A stretch of DNA of 64,000 nucleotides from Dyadobacter fermentans. Its GTDB lineage: Bacteria > Bacteroidota > Bacteroidia > Cytophagales > Spirosomataceae. The stretch covers positions 1 through 64,000 of the forward strand of contig NZ_JAHXBN010000036.1 of the NCBI RefSeq assembly GCF_019924045.1. Reading direction: 5' to 3'. The notes under the pieces are model-generated. The model ran no database searches. It saw only the letters and a list, made by a program, of their open reading frames with translations, and was not told where the DNA came from. The position numbers and the translations under genes are program-made. Shown in pieces: positions 16,662-26,054 of the stretch. Position 1 is the stretch's first letter, and each line of letters opens with the position of its first letter.

Positions 16662-19298
16662 TTACTCGCTTTTCAGGACTTTCGCCGGGTTACTCCGGGC
16701 AGCCCGGGCGGTTTGGGAGCCGATCATGACCAGGGCCAGCAGCATCACAATCAATGCCCCGCCCAGCATTTCGGGGATACTAATGGGCTGGTGGTAGGCA
16801 AAGCCGGTAAGCAGTACTTTATCGAATAGCAGGTAAGTGGCCGGCAAGGCTATCAGTGCTGCAACGGCCAGCAGGGTGATAAAGCCGCGGCAGAGGAGGT
16901 ATACCAATCCCGGCTCGCTGGCACCCAGTACTTTGCGGATACTGATTTCCTTCAATTTTGTTTCGGTTGTGAACACGACCATGCCGAAAAGGCCTAGCGA
17001 AGCAATGCAAATAGCCAGGAACGCCAGAAAGCCTATCACTTTGATCATCATGGAAAACCGGCTGTATGCGTCTTCAATCTGATCATTATAAAAATTCGCT
17101 TTCAGCGGGTGAATCTTGTCGAACCGTTTCCAGGCCGATTCAATTTTCGTCATCGTACTGGCGAGGTCGGTGGAAGCTATTTTGAGGTTCAGATAACCCC
17201 ATGGCTCGCTTTGCGAATAGCGGAACATCACCGGTTCTATCTTGTTTTCGACGGTTCCGTAATGAAAGTCTTTCATGACCCCGATAATCGTCAGGTCTTG
17301 CCCGTCGACCTTCAAAACGTGTCCTAATGCCTTCTGAGGGTCGCGTCCGCCGATATTGAACCGTTTCAAAACCTGCTGGTTGACGATCAGCTCGCTTTCT
17401 TTTCCTTTTTCCGGCCGTAGTGTGAAGTTGCTGCCGCTAATCAGTTTGTGTTGGTGAATAGGGAGGTAGTTTTCGTCCACTGTATTGACCCAAACCAAAG
17501 CCGAATCTCCGGGCGTTGACGCATTGGGACGATATTTTACATCAAAACCATACATACTTCCCAGGCTGGTAACCATGCTGGATTGGGAGATCTTCGATAC
17601 TTCGGGAATTTCCGACAGCTCTTTTTTTAATGCCGCTGCGTCGGCACCATTAAGCTTGATATTCAGGATGTTTTCGGTCGTGAAGCCGAGGTCGAAATTC
17701 AGAAAGCCCTTGTACTGGCTGTACCCTGCGAGCGTGGTAGCGATGAATACCAACGAGAGCGTGTATTGTGCCACAATCAGTACCCGTCTTAATCCGATGT
17801 GCCTGAAAATCCGTAGCCCGGAAGCATCCTTCATCGCAGACAATGCATTGATCTTCGAAAAGAAAACGGCGGGAAGAAATCCTGCGACGAGGCCGGTAAT
17901 GATTGCCAACGCGATAAACGAAAGCACCGACCGAACCGAAAGGTTGAGTTTGAATATTTCGGGAATATGCGGGTCGAGCGCCAGGAATTCACGTCGCAGG
18001 ACCAGGTACAACCCGAAAGAAAAGACCAGTGCCAGAAAGGAAATCAGCACTGCCTCGGTCATAAATTGCCCCAAAACATGGCTCCTGCGTGCACCTATGA
18101 TCTTGCGCACGCCCACCTCGCGCGAGCGCCTGAGCGACCGCGCGACCGACAGGTTGGTATAGTTGAAGCAAGCCGACAAAATGATCACAAAAGCCAGCCC
18201 GGCTAATATCCAGAGGGTAGTTGGTTCCATCCGCGGCCCCATATTGTTTGAAAGTTTGCGTCCCAGTGCAATGTCCTTCAGTGGTTGGAGCGACAATGTT
18301 ACCTTTTTCCGGACAAGGGCCTTGTTCTCTTCCGAACTGATTTGACTGAGCGCCCGCTGTACGCCTGCCGTGCTGCCGTTTTTGGCAAGGGTTATATAGG
18401 TATAGTTGGACCATACATTGTCCCAGTTATACAATTCATCCTGCTTTTTGCCTATCGTTGCGTCCCAGCTGGCAAACGACAGAAGGGCATCAAAATGGAT
18501 ATGGGAAAGGGTCTGGATATCCCTGGCGACGCCGGTAATCTGGTAGTCGAGCGTATCGAAGCGCACAGTCTTACCCAAAACCTGGGTGCTGCCGAACAGC
18601 CGCTTTGCCGTTTTTTCCGTCAAAACCAGGGAGTAGGGTTGTTGGAGGGCCGTTGCGGGATCGCCTGCTACCAACGGAAAGGTAAATACCTTGAAGAATG
18701 ACCGATCGGCCCAGGTAGCTTCGAGGGGGAAAGTATTTTGCCCCACCTTGGCATCTCCCGAAAAACCATTCCGAAGCATGGTAAAGTTCTCTACGCCCGG
18801 AACGTCACCAGCGAGTCTTTGGGCGGTTCTTACGGACGTCGAAGCCAGGTCCATCGGCGTCTGGCCGTCATTCTGATGATGCGTGATCACCCGGTAAATG
18901 CGGTCCTTCTTTTCATGAAAATCATCGTAGGAAAGCAGATCATTCACGATGGCAATCACCAGCAATCCAACCGACATGCTCACCGCAAGGCCGACAACGT
19001 TGATAAACGAAAAGAGTTTGTTGCGGACGAGGTTACGTCTCGAAGTTTTAAAATAGCTGCCGATCATCATGAATTGGGTTAGAAAAGTGAGAGGTTCTAT
19101 TTTGCGGATGGTATAGGGCCTGAGGAACTTGATCACATCGAGCCAATAGACCAGGCGTGCATAACGGAGACCTTTCCGGCGCACATTCCGGATAAAATAT
19201 TCGTAGAGATCGCCTTCCAGGTCTTCCAGCAGCCGGGGCCGGCAATACCATCTCAGGAAAGCCGTGGCCCATTGCGGAGGTTGCGGGTCCTTGTTCAT
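16662..19298 (-). CDS. FtsX/MacB-type ABC transporter permease with PadR-linked prefix domain
   Basis: An 878-residue protein. The first 75 residues (QWATAFLRWYCRPRLLEDLEGDLYEYF) form the permease prefix domain found in permeases whose gene follows a padR gene. Then comes a MacB-like core: membrane segment near 100-120, a large periplasmic domain (to about 350), three segments with the FtsX motif (SVARSLRRSREVGVRKIIGARR), a second periplasmic domain and three last segments with KEISIRKVLGAS. It ends in NPAKVLKSE. Family members use an ATPase encoded elsewhere and move peptides, lipids or drugs from the membrane. The start ATG overlaps the padR stop by 4 bp, so the two are translationally coupled. 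PadR is the likely repressor. Confidence 0.92.
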   Translation of the reverse strand: MNKDPQPPQWATAFLRWYCRPRLLEDLEGDLYEYFIRNVRRKGLRYARLVYWLDVIKFLRPYTIRKIEPLTFLTQFMMIGSYFKTSRRNLVRNKLFSFINVVGLAVSMSVGLLVIAIVNDLLSYDDFHEKKDRIYRVITHHQNDGQTPMDLASTSVRTAQRLAGDVPGVENFTMLRNGFSGDAKVGQNTFPLEATWADRSFFKVFTFPLVAGDPATALQQPYSLVLTEKTAKRLFGSTQVLGKTVRFDTLDYQITGVARDIQTLSHIHFDALLSFASWDATIGKKQDELYNWDNVWSNYTYITLAKNGSTAGVQRALSQISSEENKALVRKKVTLSLQPLKDIALGRKLSNNMGPRMEPTTLWILAGLAFVIILSACFNYTNLSVARSLRRSREVGVRKIIGARRSHVLGQFMTEAVLISFLALVFSFGLYLVLRREFLALDPHIPEIFKLNLSVRSVLSFIALAIITGLVAGFLPAVFFSKINALSAMKDASGLRIFRHIGLRRVLIVAQYTLSLVFIATTLAGYSQYKGFLNFDLGFTTENILNIKLNGADAAALKKELSEIPEVSKISQSSMVTSLGSMYGFDVKYRPNASTPGDSALVWVNTVDENYLPIHQHKLISGSNFTLRPEKGKESELIVNQQVLKRFNIGGRDPQKALGHVLKVDGQDLTIIGVMKDFHYGTVENKIEPVMFRYSQSEPWGYLNLKIASTDLASTMTKIESAWKRFDKIHPLKANFYNDQIEDAYSRFSMMIKVIGFLAFLAICIASLGLFGMVVFTTETKLKEISIRKVLGASEPGLVYLLCRGFITLLAVAALIALPATYLLFDKVLLTGFAYHQPISIPEMLGGALIVMLLALVMIGSQTARAARSNPAKVLKSE

Positions 19299-19630
19299 AT
19301 GGATCCTTCCAGGTTAAAACCAGGGATATTCCGCCAGATAGCCTCGCGCAGTTCCTTCGCACGCATGAGCGCGACCTTGCCCGCGTGGGTTACTTCATAA
19401 AAGCGTTTGCGCTTACCTCCCCGTGTGGCACTGGCATCGCCCAGGTGGCTTTTGGCCAGCCCCTTTTCTTCAAGCCTGTTGAGTACGGCATGCACCACGC
19501 CCAGCTTGGCCGAGCGGCCCGTGTACCTTTCCAGTTCGTCGCAAATCGCTACACTGTAAGCTTCGGCAGCGAGCGCGGCAATGGTGAGCAATACCAGTTC
19601 TTCAAATTCGCCAAGGTTGGTCCCTTTCAT
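19295..19630 (-). CDS. PadR-family transcriptional regulator
   Basis: A 111-residue winged-helix protein with the PadR pattern: LGEFEELVLLTIAALAAEAYSVAI (helix 1-2), LGVVHAVLNRLEEKGLAKSHLG (recognition helix) and RFYEVTHAGKVAL (wing). It has the short C-terminal dimer helix of the small PadR group. The coding end overlaps the permease start by 4 bp, the standard arrangement in Bacteroidota. It very probably represses its own operon through the dyad at 19650-19670. The ligand is unknown. Confidence 0.93.
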   Translation of the reverse strand: MKGTNLGEFEELVLLTIAALAAEAYSVAICDELERYTGRSAKLGVVHAVLNRLEEKGLAKSHLGDASATRGGKRKRFYEVTHAGKVALMRAKELREAIWRNIPGFNLEGSI

Positions 19631-19649
19631 CTGGCCGACAGTATTTTAG

Positions 19650-19670
19650 TGTATTTAGTCATTAAATGTA
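19650..19670 (-). promoter_or_regulatory. Promoter/operator dyad of the padR-permease operon
   Basis: TGTATTTA (19650-19657) is mirrored by TAAATGTA (19663-19670) with 7 of 8 positions matching and a 5-base spacer. On the minus strand the second arm reads TACATTTA, one base off the TAnnTTTG -7 box, 33 bases before the ATG at 19630. It is a plausible autoregulatory PadR site. Confidence 0.5.
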
Positions 19671-19783
19671 TGTATTATCAGAATATAAAATCATGTTTTG
19701 TATGTAAAATATTTTTTAGCATTAACAATCTCTATTTTTTTATCCCCGGGCTAAAGACCGGGGCAAGGGGACTGCGAGGGGAC

Positions 19784-19813
19784 AAAAAAGAGGTTGCCGC
19801 TGCCGGCAACCTC
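19784..19813 (-). terminator. Rho-independent terminator of the susCD operon
   Basis: On the minus strand a 10-bp stem (GAGGTTGCCG with CGGCAACCTC, 19813-19804 and 19799-19790) and a 4-base loop are followed by TTTTTT. It lies about 170 bases after the susD stop codon and beyond the decamer array, so the array should be part of the susCD transcript. A second dyad (CCCCGG/CCGGGG, 19744-19763) follows without a T run. Confidence 0.8.
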
Positions 19814-19830
19814 GCTGTCAAAGTAGTATA

Positions 19831-19980
19831 CATGACAATTACTAATAATTCATGACAATGCATCACTACATCTGACAATGCATAACCATTCATGACCATT
19901 CATGACAATTCATGACTACATCTGACCATTCATGACAATGCATGACAATGCATCACTACATCTGACAATTCCTAACACAC
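19831..19980. repeat. Tandem array of fifteen 10-bp units (consensus CATGACAATK)
   Basis: From 19831 to 19980 the DNA is a continuous run of 10-base units without gaps. Five are exactly CATGACAATT or CATGACAATG (19831, 19851, 19901, 19931, 19941). Most others differ by one to four bases, such as CATGACCATT, CATAACCATT and TCTGACAATG; the last unit (19971) is the most diverged. There is a higher order: the 30-base block CATGACAATG-CATCACTACA-TCTGACAATG at 19851-19880 recurs at 19941-19970 with one change, and a related 20-base block is at 19911-19930. The period of 10 does not fit a codon repeat. It lies directly after susD and before its terminator. Confidence 0.95.
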
Positions 19981-19986
19981 CGCACC

Positions 19987-21765
19987 CTACCAACCCGGGT
20001 TCTGGCCCAAAGCAGGATTTCTGATGCGATCCGGTTCCGGAATGGGATAGAGGTATTTCTTGTCCGCCCATTCGCGTGCGCCGGGGTTCCACATTACCTC
20101 GCCGGAAGTACCTTTTGATAATTGAATGCGGCCTACGGCAGTCGAGGGACTCACATCCACGAATGCGATACCCGGCGTGGTGGAAGTAGGTTTGGTACCC
20201 TGGTAGAAATACACGTCGTTCTTCCCGTCGCCGTTCAGATCATATTCGCCGAGCGCCGGTACGTACATGCCGTTCATCGGGCTGCTCTGGAACAGATTAC
20301 CGAGTTTCCATCTTCTCAGGTCGTCGGGGCGGAGGCCTTCGAAGATCATCTCCGTACCTCTTTCGCGCAATACTTCGAGCAGCACCGGATTGGTAAACTT
20401 GCCGCCAAAGAAAGACACCATGTAAGGATCGGCTGTGGTAGGAAGGCTCGTCAATGTAGTGCCGGTGATACCCGCGCGCTTGCGCAACGCGCCGATCGTG
20501 TTCGTCCACTCCGCGTCCGTCATTTTATCGAGCTCGGCCAGTGCTTCCGCTTTGTTCAACAGTACTTCCGCCCAGCGCATGATGATATGCGCATTATCGT
20601 TGCGGCTTTCGTCATCGAAAGGAAAGCGCTCGTCATAGCACCATTTGATCGGCTGGTAGCCGGTGTAGGTCTGGCTGAAATTCGGGGGGGCAATCACGGG
20701 GACGCCGTTTTCGGTGCGGGTGTAGTCGCCGGTACGGATGGTTTGTTTCAAACGCAAATCGCGGTTCTTAACCTCTTCAACGAAAGGGGTTGTTTCGTAG
20801 TCCTTTTTGCTGGTGAAAGGAGTACCATCCAGGTTCAGGTAGGTATTTACAAACCGGCGCGTCAGGCTGGGACGGTTGCCGTAAGTAGGACTGATGAACC
20901 GGCGGTTGGCCGAGCTGTATATCTGCAAGCTCGCGCTCAATGCTACCGAGAGGATCGTTTCGTCGGTGTAGGCACTTTTCGCGAGGAAGAGTTCGCGGTA
21001 GGCTCTGTCGGGTGTAGTCGAATGCAGCGTAAAGCCGGTGATCGCGTTGGCCTCTTTTACTACCTCTTCATACCACGTATTGGCGGTTGCCTGCTTGTTG
21101 TCTTCGGTATGATATTTCCGCCAGGATGCCTCGAACAATGCTATCCGCGTTTTGTAAGCGCGGGCGACGTTTTTGGTAATGCGTGTCACCGAGGGGTCGG
21201 AGGTCAGCGTAATGTTCTCGATCGCGAAGTTGAGGTCCGCCAGCACTTTGTCCATTACTTCATAACGGTTCATACGAGCGCCATACAGCGCCGCATCGTC
21301 GTCCACGCCGATGGTCTTATCGATCCAGGGAACATCACCGAATCTTTTTACTTTATCAAAATAGAACAAGGCCCGGAAAAAGCGAGCGACCCCCAGGTAA
21401 TGATTCTTGGTTGGGACAGTGCTTTTTTCGGTATTTTCAATGAAGTAATTGATGTTGCGCAGCTGTGTCCAACTCCATCCACTGCTGGTGATGGGGCTTA
21501 ATGCATTGACGGCAAGGTAGTCGTCGACGCCGTTTCGGGCCACGAGGTCGGAGTTGTCGTCGATCTGGAATACGCCTACATCGGTACCGGGAAGCAGGTC
21601 GTAAAAAGAGCCCGCATAAAGTTCCAAACCGCTTTCGGAGCCGAACACGGCTTCATTGGTGGCGGTATCCACCGGTACCTCGTTCAGATCGCAGGAGCTT
21701 GCCGTAGCGAGCAGCATGACGGCAAGGGTGTAGCTAAGTATTTTTTTCGTCTTCATAAATTCCAT
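19987..21765 (-). CDS. SusD/RagB-family outer-membrane lipoprotein
   Basis: A 592-residue protein with a lipoprotein signal (MLLATASSC-DLNEVP, lipobox Cys near residue 28). It has the SusD fold: N-terminal TPR-like helices (GLELYAGSFYDLL, YFIENTEKST, VARFFRALFYFDKVKRFGDVPW) and a C-terminal part with RWAEVLLNKAEALAELDK and REWADKKYLYPIPEPDRIRNPALGQNPGW. SusD proteins bind glycans at the cell surface and form the lid on SusC. The ATG at 21765 overlaps the susC stop as TAATG, which supports translational coupling and the start MEFMKTKK. The sugar cannot be told from sequence. No sigma/anti-sigma pair or hybrid sensor is next to the operon. Confidence 0.95.
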   Translation of the reverse strand: MEFMKTKKILSYTLAVMLLATASSCDLNEVPVDTATNEAVFGSESGLELYAGSFYDLLPGTDVGVFQIDDNSDLVARNGVDDYLAVNALSPITSSGWSWTQLRNINYFIENTEKSTVPTKNHYLGVARFFRALFYFDKVKRFGDVPWIDKTIGVDDDAALYGARMNRYEVMDKVLADLNFAIENITLTSDPSVTRITKNVARAYKTRIALFEASWRKYHTEDNKQATANTWYEEVVKEANAITGFTLHSTTPDRAYRELFLAKSAYTDETILSVALSASLQIYSSANRRFISPTYGNRPSLTRRFVNTYLNLDGTPFTSKKDYETTPFVEEVKNRDLRLKQTIRTGDYTRTENGVPVIAPPNFSQTYTGYQPIKWCYDERFPFDDESRNDNAHIIMRWAEVLLNKAEALAELDKMTDAEWTNTIGALRKRAGITGTTLTSLPTTADPYMVSFFGGKFTNPVLLEVLRERGTEMIFEGLRPDDLRRWKLGNLFQSSPMNGMYVPALGEYDLNGDGKNDVYFYQGTKPTSTTPGIAFVDVSPSTAVGRIQLSKGTSGEVMWNPGAREWADKKYLYPIPEPDRIRNPALGQNPGW

Positions 21766-24700
21766 TAAAAATTGAGTGACAAGCCGATCGATACGGATTT
21801 CAGCATCGGGTAGTTGTAACCGTCACCAGAGCTTCCGCCGCCAAGGTCGCGGTCGGATCCGTAAATGCTGGTCACGTCGGTGTCGCGGGTCCATTTGTAC
21901 AGCGGCGACCACGTCCAGATATTTTCGCCTGAAACGTAAACTTTCAGGTCGCGGGCGTGGATTTTCGAGGTAATGCGCTCCGGAATGGTGTATCCTATTT
22001 GCAGGTTTCTTAAACGGATATAGCCCACGTTCTGCATGTAACGGTCGTTGGCAACCTGCAACGCGCGGCCTGAGCCTTGCGCCACATATCCTACGAGACG
22101 CGGCAGGTAAGCATCGAAGTTGCCCAGCTCTTCGCGGTACATATTATCCTTTTGCCAGCGTGGATAGGCGTTGTAAGGACGGTTGTACTGTCCCCAGAAA
22201 CGCGCTTCCGATGATGGATACCAGTTTTGCTTCAATACCCCCTGGAAGAAGGCGCCGAGAAAGAAGCCGTTCCAGTCACCCGACAGGTTCACTCCGTAGC
22301 TGTAACGCGGCTCAGAGTTGCCGATAATGGTTTTGTCTCCCGAATTACCCACACGGTTCAAACCCTGGTAAATCACATTGTCACCGTCCAGGTTCTGGAA
22401 TTTCAGATCGCCGGGATAGTTTTTTCGCGTGTTGGTGTTGGGGATGTTCGATTGGGAAGGAGATTCTGCGATTTCAGCGTCTGATCGAAATAAACCTGCC
22501 ACTTTGTATCCCCAGATCTCACCCACGCGCTGGCCTTCGTAATAGTCGGTCAGGTTTTTGTCGGGGTTGTTGTATTTGGTGATAGTCGCTTTGTAATCGG
22601 CCAATGTGAAACGGACATTATAGTGGAATGGCTTGGACGCCATGTTGAACTGATCGTCCCAATTAATCGAAAGCTCCCATCCGTTCGTTTTCAGGTCGGC
22701 ATAGTTCCCTTTTGGAACGCCCGTTCCAAAAACAGCAGGCAATGTCGGTCCGACGGTGAACATGTCCGTCGTTTTACGCTGGTACATATCTCCGGAGAAT
22801 TGGAGGCGGCCGTTCAGCGCATAGAAATCCAAACCAAGGTTGGCGGTGGTAGCCGTTTCCCAGGTCAGACCGTTCGGTACGACACCCGGCATACTCGTAG
22901 TTTGCGGACGAATCCCGTTGATCACGCGTCCGGATTGCGAAATGCTGAATTTCTCATTGAATGTGTACGGGTCGATATTACCATTACCCAGCGAACCGTA
23001 AGAAGCACGGACTTTCACGTTGGAAAGGATTTTGGGGTCCACTTTCCAGAATGGCTCCTCGGATACCCGCCATCCAGCCGATACCGACGGGAAGAATGCC
23101 CATTGCTGGTCGGTCGGGAACTTGGAAGAACCATCGTAGCGCCCGTTCACTTCAAGCAGGTAGCGCTCGCGGAAATTGTAGTTCAAACGGAAAAAACCTC
23201 CCGCGATAGCCCATTTACGGTAACCGCCCTGAGTGGTGATGCTTTGTCCCAATGCGAGGTTAATATCGTCCGCGCCGCTGTACACAATACCGTTGCGCTG
23301 CGCAGCCAGGTTGGTCGTGAGTGACCGCTCGTAGTTGAAACCGCCCAGCAAGGTGAAGTTGTGCGCATTGTTGAACGACTTCACGTAGTCGGCATAGAAG
23401 TTGGTAGCGAGATAGTTAATCGTGTTGCGCCCTTCCGCAATGTCGTTGGTGTTGGTGCCGGTATAGCCGATTACCCCCTTGGTGCGGCTGTATGGTACCT
23501 GCACCCGAATCTGGCTCGTCGCGAGGTCGGTGCTCTGGAACGTCATGTTGGCTTTAAGCGTCAGCGCTTTCTGGAAGAATTGAGCTTTCAACGCCGTCTG
23601 GTTTTTGAGGAACCGGCGGGTCTGATCCTGGGCATTGCGGCCGTAATAGTAATCACCCACGGTGTAAGCCGCAGAGAATGAAAGTGTTCCGTCTGGGTTG
23701 GTCAATGGTGCCAACGGGTGGCCTTCGTCGGCGATGTTACGGTAAATACCGCTACCTTCACCGACATTCAGCGGCTGGTGGTATTTCATCGACGAGAACT
23801 CGGTGTTGTTATCTACGCGCAGCCACGACGTAAGCTGCACACCGCCTTTACCGCGGAAGTTGTACATGCTGTATTTATCGGTGTTGTAGCGGAACAGACC
23901 ATCCTGGTTATTGAAGCGCCCGCTCAGCAAATAAGTCGCTTTGTCGGTGCCGCCGGCGATGGACAATGCGTGGTCTTGAGCGCTGAGGTTTTTCTTGTAG
24001 AGCTCTTTATACCAATCGGTGCTGTAATAGTACTGATACTCGCCTGTCGAGGGGTTCACTTCTACGCGGGGCAGCGAGGGATCTTCGTATCTCCGTTTGA
24101 TCTCCGCCAGGTAGGCAGGCGAGAATGCAATGGTTTTGTTGATCGCGGTCGGCGTGCTGCCGTTGTCGTTCCAGCGCGACCAAGCATCGCTGAAACCCTG
24201 TGCCCATGGATAAGAATCCACGATATTGTCTGGTACTTCGGTCGGTGCTTTGATCGAGTAGTTGGCCGAATAGGAAACCCGCATTTTGCCTTCGGGGGCT
24301 GGTTTCGTAGTAATCAACACCACCCCGAACACGGCACGGGCACCGTAAATGGAGGCCGAAGCCGCATCTTTCAATACCGAAATGCTCTCGATATCCTGCG
24401 GGTTCAGCATGCGCGGGTCACCTTCCACACCGTCGATCAGGACGAGTGCACTTCCTTGCTGACCAATGGAAGTAGTACCGCGGACGTTGAACTGAGGTGA
24501 TTGCGTAGGTTTCCCGTCGAACATCCGGATGTTCAGGTTGGGTACGACACCCACCAGGCCTTGCGCGAGGTTAGGCACGGGACGGTTTTGCAGCACTTCC
24601 TGCCCCACCTGGTCCACCGCACCGGTCAGGTTTACTTTCTTTTGGGTGCCATATCCGACAACCACCACCTCGTTGAGCGATTTGGTGTCGGCCTTCAATG

Positions 24701-25079
24701 CGACATCGATGGTGGACCGTGTGCCAGTCGCGACTTCCTGGCTTGTGTAGCCAACATAAGAGAACACCAGCACGGCGCCGCCTTCGGGGATTTCGAGGGT
24801 GTAGTTACCGCTTGCATCGGTGACCGTACCAGCCTGACTGCCTTTGATAACGACGTTCACACCGGGGATACCGTCGGGGGTATCACCATCGGTTACGCGA
24901 CCTTTGATCTGACGATCGGCCTTCACAATGCTCTTGTGTACGTTACCGGGCAGAGTGCCGGTTTTAAGGGTAGGGCTTGCCAAGCTCGTGCCGCCGATTA
25001 TCGCGAGCAGCGCCGCATGGGCAATCGATTTTTGTAAGGTGCCTGCACCAAGCGGCCACCTTTCGTTACATCGATACAT
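21765..25079 (-). CDS. SusC/RagA-family TonB-linked outer-membrane transporter
   Basis: A 1,104-residue protein. After a signal segment (HAALLAIIGGTSLAS) comes a carboxypeptidase-regulatory-like beta domain (QIKGRVTDGDTPDGIPGVNVVIKG, about 58-135), then a TonB-box region (LNEVVVVGYGTQKKVNLTGAV), the plug (NIRGTT-like, here NVRGTTSIG; DGVEGDPR) and a 22-strand barrel ending in SIGLSLNF. This is the transporter half of a SusCD pair and brings oligosaccharides into the periplasm with energy from TonB-ExbBD. It lacks the N-terminal signalling domain of the FecI/FecR-controlled group, so regulation must be by another route. The 370 bp upstream hold no gene. Confidence 0.96.
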   Translation of the reverse strand: MYRCNERWPLGAGTLQKSIAHAALLAIIGGTSLASPTLKTGTLPGNVHKSIVKADRQIKGRVTDGDTPDGIPGVNVVIKGSQAGTVTDASGNYTLEIPEGGAVLVFSYVGYTSQEVATGTRSTIDVALKADTKSLNEVVVVGYGTQKKVNLTGAVDQVGQEVLQNRPVPNLAQGLVGVVPNLNIRMFDGKPTQSPQFNVRGTTSIGQQGSALVLIDGVEGDPRMLNPQDIESISVLKDAASASIYGARAVFGVVLITTKPAPEGKMRVSYSANYSIKAPTEVPDNIVDSYPWAQGFSDAWSRWNDNGSTPTAINKTIAFSPAYLAEIKRRYEDPSLPRVEVNPSTGEYQYYYSTDWYKELYKKNLSAQDHALSIAGGTDKATYLLSGRFNNQDGLFRYNTDKYSMYNFRGKGGVQLTSWLRVDNNTEFSSMKYHQPLNVGEGSGIYRNIADEGHPLAPLTNPDGTLSFSAAYTVGDYYYGRNAQDQTRRFLKNQTALKAQFFQKALTLKANMTFQSTDLATSQIRVQVPYSRTKGVIGYTGTNTNDIAEGRNTINYLATNFYADYVKSFNNAHNFTLLGGFNYERSLTTNLAAQRNGIVYSGADDINLALGQSITTQGGYRKWAIAGGFFRLNYNFRERYLLEVNGRYDGSSKFPTDQQWAFFPSVSAGWRVSEEPFWKVDPKILSNVKVRASYGSLGNGNIDPYTFNEKFSISQSGRVINGIRPQTTSMPGVVPNGLTWETATTANLGLDFYALNGRLQFSGDMYQRKTTDMFTVGPTLPAVFGTGVPKGNYADLKTNGWELSINWDDQFNMASKPFHYNVRFTLADYKATITKYNNPDKNLTDYYEGQRVGEIWGYKVAGLFRSDAEIAESPSQSNIPNTNTRKNYPGDLKFQNLDGDNVIYQGLNRVGNSGDKTIIGNSEPRYSYGVNLSGDWNGFFLGAFFQGVLKQNWYPSSEARFWGQYNRPYNAYPRWQKDNMYREELGNFDAYLPRLVGYVAQGSGRALQVANDRYMQNVGYIRLRNLQIGYTIPERITSKIHARDLKVYVSGENIWTWSPLYKWTRDTDVTSIYGSDRDLGGGSSGDGYNYPMLKSVSIGLSLNF

Positions 25080-25449
25080 ATGGGTGTAGATTTTGGGTAT
25101 GGTGAATGAATTGAGTTAGTTCCGGTTTTGAGGCGACAAAATTGGGTAATCCGCATTATTTAAGGCTGCCGCGGATCGCTATTTAACAATATCATAATCT
25201 GGGTAGCCAGACGAGTTAGGGGGATTTACGCCTTAAAAAGTCAAGAATGACTGAACAAATACTGTATTTATTTAACTATGTAATGAAAAAATATTAATAA
25301 TAAAATAGAAAAGTGCCGCAGTAGTGACGATCGGTAACATAGGGGAGTGCGTTTGAGGAGGAGAGATGGTTACGATTGGCGGCCTGGCGTGTGGGTTCTC
25401 TACGAATGATTGTTAATTTTAGCCGCATTTAATTTAAAAACTAAACCTC
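25080..25449. other. Intergenic region between susC and the RidA-like gene
   Basis: These 370 bases separate divergent genes. They are AT-rich in the middle (25240-25310) and hold no reading frame that looks coding. I found no exact TAnnTTTG box for susC and no clear dyad, so the promoters cannot be placed. Confidence 0.6.
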
Positions 25450-25995
25450 ATGCAATTGAAATCAACTTCGCTGGCAGCTGCGCTGCTCCTGTTACTGACC
25501 GTTAGTTTCCAGGCCCTGGCGCAAACCGGCCGCCCCGATCCCGAGAAAAAACTGACCGAAATGGGTATTACCCTGCCTAAGCTGAATCCCGGAAAAGGAA
25601 ACCTCCTGCGTGCGGTACGCGTGGGCAACCTGATCTACCTTTCGGGCCACGGCCCCGACAAACCAGGCGGCGGCCAGATCCTCGGCAAAGTAGGGGATGA
25701 CCTCACCGTCGAGCAGGGAAAAGAAGCAGCCAAACTTTGCGGTATCGCACTGCTCGCTTCCTTGAAATACGAGATTGGCGACCTGAAAAAAGTGAAAAGG
25801 GTGATCAAGGTACTAGGCCTCGTGAACTCCACGCCGACGCTGACCCAGCAGCCGCAGGTCATCAATGGCTTTACGGACTTTATGGTCGAAGTTTTCGGCG
25901 AAAGCGGCAAGCACGCACGTTCAGCAATCGGTGTGGCGTCGCTCCCTTCGGGTATCGCCGTGGAGATCGAAATGATCGTCGAGGTAGAGCCGTAA
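25450..25995 (+). CDS. Secreted RidA/YjgF-family protein
   Basis: A 181-residue protein with a signal peptide (LAAALLLLLTVSFQALA-Q) followed by a full YjgF/RidA domain: NLIYLSGHGPD, AAKLCGIALLASLKYEIGDL, RVIKVLGLVNSTPTL and the end HARSAIGVASLPSGIAVEIEMI. Arg157 matches the arginine that in RidA binds the carboxylate of the enamine substrate, so imine deaminase activity is possible. RidA normally works in the cytoplasm on 2-aminoacrylate. The signal peptide puts this one in the periplasm or outside, where the substrate is unknown. It is monocistronic or the first of a loose group with the VOC and AlkD genes. Confidence 0.92.
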   Translation: MQLKSTSLAAALLLLLTVSFQALAQTGRPDPEKKLTEMGITLPKLNPGKGNLLRAVRVGNLIYLSGHGPDKPGGGQILGKVGDDLTVEQGKEAAKLCGIALLASLKYEIGDLKKVKRVIKVLGLVNSTPTLTQQPQVINGFTDFMVEVFGESGKHARSAIGVASLPSGIAVEIEMIVEVEP

Positions 25996-26054
25996 GTGCT
26001 TTTTTATTGGAAAAACCTTATTATTGAGTGTATTAATCCAAAGCAACCACCACC

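Noticed and set aside
19831..19980. CRISPR array
   Set aside because: The units are 10 bp and contiguous with no spacers. No cas genes are in the window.
20122..21501. Long plus-strand frame opposite susD (459 residues)
   Set aside because: The susD protein is clear on the other strand, and this frame has no recognised motifs.
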